Positions 25,136 to 34,000 of a stretch of 64,000 bases of DNA are shown here, in pieces. Within the stretch, counting starts at the first letter, position 1, and the number at the start of each line of letters is the position of its first letter. Made by a program: the position numbers and the translations under genes. This DNA is from Camarhynchus parvulus (taxonomy: Eukaryota; Chordata; Aves; Passeriformes; Thraupidae): positions 84,216,546-84,280,545 of the forward strand of contig NC_044573.1 in assembly GCF_901933205.1 (NCBI RefSeq), given 5' to 3'. Under the pieces are notes generated by a model, which was not told the DNA's origin, searched no databases, and saw only the letters and a list, made by a program, of their open reading frames with translations.

Positions 25136-27117
25136 ACATGAGAACCAAAAATTGAGTATTCAAAGGGTCTTGAAAGAACGATAATTTTCAGGTTTTATAG
25201 AAACAGTATAACTTGACCAACAAACCCTCTGGAAGTGAGAAGCAGTGGAAAGGGTAACTAGGATACTAATTGTCAAGAAAATAAACCCATAGGAGTACAG
25301 AGCTCTTAGCAAAAATGTGAAATACTGAATCAGTAAAATAAAGCAATTGCATTTAACATCCAGTCATTCCCTGAAGGCAGCATGTGGCATGAATGTATGT
25401 GCAGAGCAGGTGGCAGAGAAGAGAATGTAGTCCAGGTGGAGACCTCTTCTGCAGGTTGTGCCTACAAGATACATGCCTTTCACTCATGCAGAGATACCTG
25501 AACTTACTTTGAATTACTTAGCTGAGATACCAGAAACAGCATAAATTTTCCACTTGGAGCAATTAGCACTGATGAAAAAGAAGGTGCATTCACCAGAATG
25601 CACCAGAATAGCAGATAGTGGAATAGTCCCAGGTATCGTCTTTAAACATGGACTATTTTTTTCTTCTTCGGCACATATGTGTTTTTTTTTTTTGCATAGG
25701 AGCATTCTCTTCTTTTATTCACTTCCTTTCATATTCTGATGAGAAACACAATGTAAGTCTTTATTTATACAGAAGGAAAGAAAATCAGTTTAATTTGTTT
25801 AGCTATGAGAAACCTTCATCCAGAACATTACTTCAGAATCTGTCTTTAGATAGGGTGAGGATAAGCATAATCAGTCTGTTTTCCCTGCTTATTTATATTC
25901 CCATATACTATTGGGATGTTCAAAAATACAAAATAATTGCATCAATATGTATTGGAAGGAACTAAATTTAGGAGGATATTCAAATAGCATCATTACTATA
26001 GAGATTTCTGCCAGGAAAGACAGGAAATTATATCACTCAATGAAAGACATTTGCCAAACATTATTGACATTTTGTTATACTCTGTCATGAATCAAAAGTA
26101 GTGTACCTGTGAAATTAATTGCATCCAAGTTCTTAAAATGTAGACTCCATTAAAGGTGCATTGTTTGTCATTTCAGAGGTTCCTTTTAGAGTTGTTTAAA
26201 ATTGTGTGTTCATTCTTAAAAATAAGCAGTACACTTTCAGATTAGCATAAGGCATTACTATGATAGGTAATTGCTAAACTTTAGGAATTCATACTGCTCA
26301 CATATTGACTTTTTTTTTTTGAATATTCATTTTCATGAGAGGGAAGAAGACCACATTTTTAAAGTTTCTTTTCTTCTCAATAATTCAGGCATACAACTTC
26401 CAGATTAGGAGGTACATAGCACTGTCATTAATGAAACTGCATTAATTCTTGAGCAATTATTTCTGATTTACACCAGAATAAGTGGGATCAGACTCAAATT
26501 TTTGGAGTATTTATTTATACTTTGCCCAAATACAACAGAAGCAGCAAGAGTCCTCAGTGAAAGTTGCAGTGAGACTAGAACTTTGATTAAGATTTATATA
26601 TAAAGTTTGCAATTTTCCTATTTCTGATTAGAACATGCCAAGGCTAAAAATGGAGCTTAGCATACTAGTGGAAAATTAGAGTAAAAGCTGGAGATACTCA
26701 TAAACATTATTCCCTAATTCAAGAACAAGTCGAATTGGAACATGAGTTTTTTTATCATATTTGCTTCAGGGTTTATATTGAGAGTTAAGATAAAGCTTTT
26801 GAATGCCTAGGTCTTCCAGGTGTGAATTATATTTATGTGGTCACACTTATTAACGTTACCCAAGGCATTCAGTAGTGTCTGCCAACATGAAACAGAATAT
26901 AATGTGAAGGATATGTAATGGATACTAATGATAAACTGTATACAAATAGTGTATCAGATGTATTTTGAGATACTCCCATGTTCACTAAGGTACGATAAAT
27001 AAAATTTATATTTTTACCAAGAATGTGCTTGTTAATAGAACTGTACTCTTGAGGCTATGAGTTACTATTAATAACTTTTATAATTAGTATAAAACTGATA
27101 TCTCTATGTATTGTGAC
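25136..27117. other. AT-rich non-coding, nothing recognised
   Basis: Contains T12 (near 25682) and T11 (near 26311) runs. The 105-codon frame at 25648-25965 is F/I/Y-rich with no domain. No transposon was recognised. Confidence 0.55.
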
Positions 27118-27429
27118 ATAGATGCTGATCTCTGAGAAGGGCAACAAATGGATTGAAGGCTCTCGGATACAAGTCTGATGAGGAGTGGCTGAGGCAACCA
27201 AGGCTGTTTAGCCTCGGGAAAAGGAGGCTTAAGGGTGACCTTATCTCTTTCTACAACTCCCCAAAAAGAGAGTGTAGTGAGGTAGGAGTCAGTCTCTACT
27301 CCCAGGTAGCAAGTGATAGGACAAGTTGATATGGCCTCAAGTGATGACAGGGGTGGTTTAGATTGGACGTTAGGAAAAACTTCATTGAAAGGACAGTCAA
27401 GCATTGGAACAGACTGCCCAGGGGTGGGA
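27118..27429 (+). mobile_element. CR1 LINE, left part of a split copy
   Basis: CR1 ORF2 tail: 'gagaagggcaacaaatggattgaaggc', 'gaggagtggctgaggcaaccaaggctgtttagcctcgg', 'ggcttaagggtgaccttatctctttctacaactccc' and 'gcattggaacagactgcccagggg'. Identity stops at about 27429 in the middle of a conserved block and resumes at about 28856 with the next CR1 segment, so one CR1 was split by a ~1.4-kb insertion. The 230-codon minus-strand frame 27084-27776 is antisense across this CR1 and the insertion. Confidence 0.9.
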
Positions 27430-27659
27430 AGATGACTGGGGGTTAAAAAGATAATGATACACAAGACACAGGGAAAAAACCAGTTGCTACTCCCTGAATG
27501 GAATGTGGTCAGCATAACCAACCTCCCACATACTATGCAACCTAAGGGGACTAAACAGAGGGTGGAGAGGAGACACTGTAGCCAGGCTCTGTCAAAACCC
27601 CTGCGAAGAATAACTTGTAATGCTTTCCAGCTGATAAGCTCCACAGTACCTGAAAACCA
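27430..27659. mobile_element. Insertion inside the CR1, left arm (unassigned, probably LTR DNA)
   Basis: Non-CR1 sequence between the CR1 break and the solo LTR at 27664. At 27455 it reads TGATACACAAG; the right arm ends CTTGTGACACA at 28840-28850, giving imperfect inverted ends (8 of 11 positions) with TG...CA termini. A 12-bp direct repeat GACACAGGGAAA also occurs at 27465-27476 and 28845-28856. Both observations fit one host element spanning about 27455-28850 that later received the 444-bp LTR, but its family is unknown to me. Confidence 0.45.
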
Positions 27660-27663
27660 AGGG

Positions 27664-28107
27664 TGATGCCTTAGGATTTTAGCTTTTATATTTTTCAAAT
27701 CCTGTGCTGCTTTAGTATATAATTCTAAAACTCCATATAGAGTGTTAGCTACTGTCTTTATATTTTGGTCAGACAAAACAATTCATCTAGGCCTAAAGCT
27801 CAAGGACATCTTACTATCTTGGGATCCAAAAGTACAAAAAAAAAAAAAAGTGAGTTGGGGAGGAGTAAACTGGGGGTGTACGACTTCATTACCTGAAGGT
27901 GTAATTGGAGGATTTACCCCTGATATGTAAATGGACCAAACTTATACCTGTCTGAAAAACTCATGACCGTTGTCCATCTTGGATGTAGCCCCTTTTGGAG
28001 GCTTTTGACTCCCCAAAGTGTACCTATTGAAGGCCTTTAATAAATACCCACTTTTGTTCTATTAATCTTGCCTGGCCTCTGCTCTAAGTAGCCACTCCAA
28101 GGCATCA
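27664..28107 (+). mobile_element. Solo LTR, class-I-like, TGATGCC...GGCATCA family (444 bp)
   Basis: It begins TGATGCC and ends GGCATCA, a perfect 7-bp terminal inverted repeat. It is flanked by a 4-bp duplication AGGG (27660-27663, 28108-28111), the size used by class I (gammaretrovirus-like) integrases. Sense is plus: a canonical AATAAA lies at 28039-28044, about 65 bp before the end, in 'ggcctttaataaataccc'. A run of 13 A sits inside U3 near 27838. The relative at 53063-53515 shares the termini and the R/U5 region but differs in U3. No internal retroviral sequence is present, so it is solo. The 62-codon frame 27742-27930 is not a known protein. Confidence 0.85.
28039..28044 (+). terminator. 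Poly(A) signal AATAAA of the 27.7-kb LTR
   Basis: Canonical hexamer placed where an LTR R region would end; it fixes the sense of the element as plus. Confidence 0.7.
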
Positions 28108-28111
28108 AGGG

Positions 28112-28855
28112 AAATAAATGAAAACATCTTGATATTGAATCAGCAAACATGGTGAAATCACTGTCTTTGGACTGATTCAAGTCCTCATCCCAAGGTTATC
28201 TCAGGTGCTATCCTGAGATACCTGCTTTCAACATACAACCAGCACCCACTAAAGTCATTCAAGCTCCATCTAAGCACAAAGAAATAGTATAAAATGAGTT
28301 GAAAATGGGGAGAGGTTAGGGAAGAATCCATTGGAACCTCTGGGATCAGCCAATAGGCTGAACTTGTCTTCTCTCCTGTGGGGATGCTTATTAGGTAAGA
28401 AATATACCCTATATCTACTGAATGATTACCTCAAGCTAACTTTCACTGGACATTAGAGCTTGTAAATATATTGTTTTCAATTAATATATTGCTTTGAATT
28501 TATTTTTTGCAGTCAGGTAATATCACTGGCAATTCTTGAACCTTGACTTACTGCAATTTATTAATAAAGAGTGTTATTCTGTAAACTATTACTGTGAGTC
28601 CTTCAAGGGCATTGGTTGTTGCAAGCAGTGGGTAAAGGTGTGAGACCCACAGGGGAGTTTCTCTTTTTGGTGTGTGAACCTAAACATGTCAGTCAAACCA
28701 CCCTCCGATCTACTGAGCTGCTCAGCGAAAGGTCCCCATAATGGGACACTGGCAGACTGATCAGGCACAGGGGTCTCAGCTTTCCTGGGGTACTGACAAA
28801 TTCATCAAACACTAAAGGCTTGAGTAAATCTCCGCTTTTCTTGTGACACAGGGAA
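28112..28855 (+). mobile_element. Insertion inside the CR1, right arm (probable second LTR body)
   Basis: Continues the interrupting element. It contains AATAAA in 'ttaataaagagtgttattctg' at about 28560-28570, followed by 'gcaagcagtgggtaaaggtgtgagacccacagggg', a G-rich stretch of the kind found in LTR U5 regions, and terminates CTTGTGACACA at 28850. With 27455-27659 it would make an LTR-like unit of roughly 950 bp. The plus orientation is inferred only from the poly(A) signal. Confidence 0.45.
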
Positions 28856-29010
28856 ATGGTAAAACCACTGACTCTGAAAGTGTTCAAAAAATTGTGGAGG
28901 TGTAGTGCCTAGGACATGGTTTAGCCGTGGACTTGGCTGTGCTGGGGTTAATGGTTGGACTTGATGAACTTGCAGTTCTCCTCCAACCTTAATGATTCCA
29001 TGGTTCTATG
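28856..29010 (+). mobile_element. CR1 LINE, right part of the split copy (3' end)
   Basis: Resumes CR1 with 'gaaagtgttcaaaaaattgtggaggtgtagtgcctaggacatggttta', 'gtggacttggctgtgctggggttaatggttggacttgatgaac', and the tail 'ccaaccttaatgattccatggttctatga', which is the CR1 3' end. Sense and position match the left half at 27118-27429. Confidence 0.88.
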
Positions 29011-29384
29011 AAGGCCCATGATAAGACCTCAAAATAAATCTCAAGGAACCTCTAGGAGTAAGTCTATCCATTGTGATGTGCTTGCTTCTGTTACCACTGA
29101 ATAGACTATTCCCTAGATGATATATACAGTCACTAAAGGACTCATGTCTGAGCTTCAGGTCTTAACTGATGATGCACTTTGACCTCTACTTGTTATCTAT
29201 TTAGCAAACTGTATAGCCATAGTGTATGTATATACTATCAAATTTGAGGACTACATCATACTTCAACTTTCCAGCGGCTGTATTTCCTCCACTCCAATTC
29301 AGCAGCAGGCTACTACTTATCGTGAAACTAATATTGTTTGAGCTATCTTCATTGTTTTTAATACTGTATTGAGGATTCAGAATT
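29011..29384. other. Short gap between two CR1 copies
   Basis: AT-rich, nothing recognised. It could hold the far 5' remnant of the next CR1, but I cannot align it. Confidence 0.5.
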
Positions 29385-30530
29385 TCATGACTCCTATCAG
29401 GACTTCAGTGAGGTCTTTGATATGGTACACCAGAAGATTCTTGCTGCTAAATTGGAGAACTGGGTTTGATAGGTGAACAGCTATATGGGTAGGGAATTGG
29501 CTTGATGGCATTATCCAAAGAGTTACAACCAGCAACTCAATGTTCAAGTGGAAATCTGTGAAGAGTTGTCTCCTTCAAGCATCCATACTGGGACCAATAC
29601 TCTCTAATATGTTCATTAATGACGCATATAGTGCATCCTCAGAAAGTTTGCACATGACATCAAGCTGAGTGAGGTTGATGTTAAAGGGAAGAGATGCCAT
29701 CCAGAGGACTTTGGCAGGTTGAGGAATGGGTTCACGAAGTTCTACCAAGCTAAGTGCTACATCCTATTACCTGGACTGGGGCAATCATCAATATCAATAC
29801 AGATTGGATGCTGAATTGCTGACAACATTCCTGTGCATAAGGACTTGGGGATCCCGGTGGAGGAAAAAAAGGATATGAGTCATTATTATGCATTTGCACC
29901 CCAAAAAGCCAATTGTGTCCTGGGTTTCAAAAACAAAAAAATTGTGGACACTAGGCCACGAAGAAGGTGATTCTCCCACTCTACATCATTCTTATAAGAC
30001 TTGGCCTGGAGTAAGGTATCCAGCTCTGGGCTCCTCATTAAAAACAGAAAAAAACAGAAATGGACCTATTAGAGCAGGTCCAGAGTACAACCACAAAAGT
30101 GATCAGCAGAACACCTATCCTCTGAAGAAAGGCTGAGGGAGTTTTGGGGCTTTTAAGCCTGGAGAAGACTTCAAGACCTTACTGTGGCTTTTAATATATA
30201 ACAGGGGCTTATGAGAAACAAATAGACAAAGAAATACTTTGCTAAGGTCTCTAGTGGAGAAGGGACAGTATTTTTTAAACTGTTAGAGGGTAAATAGGTT
30301 GGAATCAGGGAAGAAATATTTTATGATAAGGGTAGAGAGACATTGAAGAATGCTGTGCAAAGAAATTGTGAATACTCCACTACTGGTGGTGTTCAAAGTC
30401 TTGCTGGATGGGTCTCTGACAATCTTTTCTAATGGAAGATGTCCCTGCTCATGGCAGAAGGATTGGACTAGATAATCTCTGATGTCCCCTTCCAACTCAA
30501 ATGTTCTTTGATTCTCTGATTCTATGAATT
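29385..30530 (+). mobile_element. CR1 LINE, longest copy in the window (~1.15 kb), inactive RT
   Basis: This copy reaches back into the reverse-transcriptase domain. Plus-strand translation from 29401 gives DFSEVFDMVHQKILAAKLE, the CR1 'DFSKAFDTV...ILxxKL' block. Codons at 29582-29623 read SILGPILSNMFIND (RT motif 'SVLGPxLFNIFIND'), and 29644-29658 reads KFAHD where the catalytic motif should be FADD, so one active-site aspartate is replaced by histidine. Stops and frameshifts occur throughout. The 3' end shows 'ggattggactagataatctctgatgtccccttccaactc' and the tail 'tctttgattctctgattctatga'. It is a dead copy; the order of domains and the tail make the assignment firm. Confidence 0.93.
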
Positions 30531-32661
30531 TGTCACATAGCTTTTAACTTATTTGGAGCAATATAAAGTTTTCCTCTCAATCTTCACATGCTATAGTAAT
30601 TTGTTAAGGGGATCTCCATCCCCACAGCTACCTTGTGTAACTACCATATATCTAAATTCAACAATAAATAATCCATGAGGTTTCAGAGAAGTCCAAAGGA
30701 ATTAGACACCTAAATTCTATATAACTTAAGGAGATGTGTGTGTCTAAAATTTCAAAATCCCTGTCTGAGAAAACATCTGGGATTCCTTGAAATGGTCTAG
30801 CTTAAAAACACAGTTCACTACATTCAGCCCTTGGCAATATCTCAGAGAACTTGACACTGAGCAAATTTCATCTCTATGAAGAATTTCTGTACTGTGTGCC
30901 TCTTATAGAATCAAATACCATAGACAGATCACATTCTCAAGCCAAATGAGGTCCAGGTGTAAATACTGAGGAAAAAAGTTACAAGACAACAAAAACCAAA
31001 GCCAAAACATCTGTCTAAAGTAACAGAGAAACTGAACCAGAACCACTGAGTTTCGCTTCAGGGTTATGAATGACAGGACTACCAATTATGAACTCAAGAT
31101 TTTTCTGTAAGACATATAGAAAATATGCAACTACAAAACATAATTAAATTATTAATGTTAAATGAGGTATTCTGTTCCTGTTGAATTAAATGGTAGTTGC
31201 ACCTTGGCTACAGCAAGGATGTACTCCTGCTTTTGCATTACACACTTTGAATGTGTACACACATATAAAGCATATATATTAGCATGAAAGCTAATATTAA
31301 GATAATAATCAGCATTAGCATTGAAAAAAATAAATTTAGTACCCCAAGCAATCAAAAAATGTACATGAACTGAAAAATAAAAGTTTAGAGAATGTTTAGA
31401 GTCTTCTGTTCATAGCTGAGAATGCCAAGTTCTGATGCACGTCTTCAGTTTAACAAAGGAAAGATTGAGTGTGAGAAGCTGATTGTCATTCCAGTCAATA
31501 TTGCCCTTGTGGATTTTAGCTAGAAGTCTCTTCTGCTGTCAGAATCAGTTTATATTCAAGTGTGTCATTGTATTTAATGACAAATTGTGGACAGTCTAAT
31601 TTGCAAGCAGTTGCCTTGGTTAACTTTTTTATCTACTTATTAATTTCTTACTAAATATTTTCTTACTTATTAATTTCCTCTAATAACATTTCAAGTTATG
31701 ATAATATCAGGAATAGTTAATCCCACCATAAACATTTTTATGAGTAAATATATGTCCCTAGAATACGTTGATTTAATTTCTCTGCCAAATCAGTAGCAAA
31801 ATAGTCAGGAGTGAAGACTTCTTCTAGGTCTTCCCTACAGCCTTCTTTTACAAGTATCCTGTATATTTATAAAAGAGACAGGATTGACACAACTGTGAAA
31901 TTAAATCTGTAATTTATTTTTCAGATATAGAAAATCAAGTTGGGAACTGACATTTAAATGCTCTGTGCATAAGCTTGGCACTGTCTTAATTTTCTCTCCA
32001 CAGGACCAACTTTATGAGTGTGTGTGTTTGTTCTCTAAGTCAGTTAATCTTTAACCCTTCCTAGATTGTTGGTTTTGTTGTCTCTCTGCAATGTTGACGC
32101 CTTCCCATCAAATAAGGTATAGTTGATTCATTTAGCTTGTTCATTTATAAATATCATTTGTCTGATCTACAATATATTCTGTTATGCCTCATATATTGAT
32201 AATGAAATATAGTGCCTTTATTAAATTTGCATTCTATTTTGTATAAAAATGCATATACATAATTGTACATAATGCATGTATACATACATCCATAATATAT
32301 ATGTCTGTGTGTAGGTATACATCTATCTAAAATATACAGACAAGAAGTGTTAAAAATGAATGCTATTTTTTTCCTATAGAAAATATCTTTTGTAGAGCTG
32401 AGAATAAACAAAATTATTCATACAACAGTCATCATACTTTCACTGTGGTTTACAGTGCCTTGTATAGGATGTATTATTTGTGAATTAGTTCATTTACAGG
32501 AAAACTCAGAGCAAGCAAATAGAAAAGGGTATAGTCCTGTTATGTATTACATTACATTTGAGCTGCAAAATAGTGCTGCTTCCTGTGTTGTATTTTGAAA
32601 CAGAAATTTACCACACAAAGCAATGTTACTCAAAGTTCACAAATACTAGATCAAACCCTAA
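30531..32661. other. AT-rich non-coding, nothing recognised
   Basis: Contains an imperfect AT/GT-rich patch with repeated ATACAT words at about 32255-32335. No exon or transposon was recognised. Confidence 0.55.
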
Positions 32662-32666
32662 GATGC
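32662..32666. repeat. Left target-site duplication GATGC of the 32.7-kb LTR
   Basis: Exact 5-bp match to 33341-33345 directly after the LTR end. Confidence 0.88.
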
Positions 32667-33340
32667 TGTCTTGGTTTGGAAAGACAGGAGTCTGCTAAGG
32701 AAGGCAGGAGCCTCCCCTGAAATGGAGAATGTAAACCCTCCCCACCCCTCCGAATTGCTATAATTTTAAATTAAGAGGCTCTCAGGCAAAGATATGGGAG
32801 CAGGAAATAACAGTTCTTTAATAGGGAAGAAATAAAAAGAATAAAATAAACAATGCAGTCCACTGGAACAGCACTGACAGAGTCAGAACCCAACCTGACA
32901 CCCTGTCGGCCAGGGTGTTGGTGGTAGTCCGATTGAAAATGTGGCTACAGTCCTCTGAAGTATCAGGTGTGGTTCTGTTGGAGCAAGTAGGATCTGTAGA
33001 GAAGGATGTAGTCTTCCTCTGAAGATCCAGGAGGAAAAGGCAGCTGCTGTTCCTCTGGGGAATCTCGTGGAGAAAAGCCGAGTTGCAATTTCAGAATCTC
33101 AGACTATATCTGGGTAGCAATGCTTGGCTCCTCCCTCTGGGCGGAGCATCTCACAATGGGATGTTACAGTTCTTATCAGTCGTGCACTGATATTCAATAG
33201 TCTGTTATCAGCAGAGGTCCCCTCCCAAGGAAGGTGTGAATGTGGTCATTCAAAGAGAGAGATAAGGCAAACTGCTCACTTGACAAGGTAATCTGCCATA
33301 CAGATGGTAATGGAAAACATCTTACATGCAATCTTCAACA
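32667..33340 (-). mobile_element. Solo LTR, ERVL-like family B, complete (674 bp)
   Basis: Starts TGTCTTGGTTTGG and ends ATCTTCAACA (TG...CA), with an exact 5-bp duplication GATGC on both sides, the ERVL-type size. The minus-strand sense is supported by ATTAAA (TTTAAT on plus, 32818-32823) as poly(A) signal and a GATATAGT TATA-like box (33103-33110 on plus) upstream of it. The sense strand matches the plus-strand copy at 40585-41127 ('aacagggtgtca', 'ggagcatctc/gatgcccc', 'tggatatagtctgaga'). I know this family from songbird sequence. No internal sequence is attached, so it is solo. The insertion site lies at the very 5' edge of the CR1 at 33350. Confidence 0.9.
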
Positions 33341-33345
33341 GATGC
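33341..33345. repeat. Right target-site duplication GATGC of the 32.7-kb LTR
   Basis: Partner of 32662-32666; the CR1 begins within a few bases after it. Confidence 0.88.
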
Positions 33346-33349
33346 ATAG

Positions 33350-34000
33350 ATCAGTGAAGCTCCAATGAACATGAGCCAACAGTGCTCTGGCAGCCAGGAG
33401 GGCCAACCCTGTCCTGGGAGCATCAGGGGCAGCATGGCCAGCCAGGCAAAGGAGGGGATTGTCCCACTCTGCTCTGAGCTGGGGTGGCCTCACTTTGAGT
33501 GCTGGGGGCAGTTTTGTGTTCCACAACATCAGAAAGATGTTAAACTATTAGAGAGAATCCAAAGGAGGGCAACAAAGATCAGGAAAGGCGTTGAAGGTAA
33601 GCTGTGTGAGGAGTAGCTGAGGGCACTTGGTCTGTTCAGCCTGGAGAAGAGGAGATTGAGGGGGAACTTCATTGCAGCTACAACTTCTGTGTGAGGGGAA
33701 GAGGAGGGGCAGACCTTGATCTCTTCTCTTTGATGACCAGTGGCAGGACCCAAGGTAATGGCCTGAAGTTGTGTCAGGGGAGGTTTAGGTTGGATATCAG
33801 GAAAAGGTTCTTTATCCAGAGGGTGTTTGGGCACTGGAACAGGCTCCCCAGGGACGTAGTCACAGCACCAAGTGTTTGGAGAACTCTCAGGCCTGTGGTG
33901 TGACTCTTGGGGATGGTCCTTTGTAGGGTCAGGAATTGGACTCAAATGATCCTTATGGGTCCCTCTCAATTCAGCATATTCTGTGATTCTTTGATTTGTC
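33350..34000 (+). mobile_element. CR1 LINE, 5'-truncated, with terminal repeat
   Basis: CR1 tail in the plus sense: 'aacatgagccaacagtgctctggcagccaggagggccaa', 'gggattgtcccactctgctctgagctggggtggcctcac', 'agagagaatccaaaggagggcaac', 'ggcactggaacaggctcccca', and the 3' end 'cagcatattctgtgattctttgattt' with the tandem octamer-like tail. The frame 33365-33616 retains C-terminal RT-tail residues ('LLERIQRRATKI'). The 186-codon minus-strand frame 33529-34089 is antisense to this copy. Confidence 0.92.

Noticed and set aside
27084..27776. 230-codon minus-strand frame as a host gene
   Set aside because: It lies antisense over CR1 and LTR sequence, shows no domain, and has no supporting splice or promoter context.
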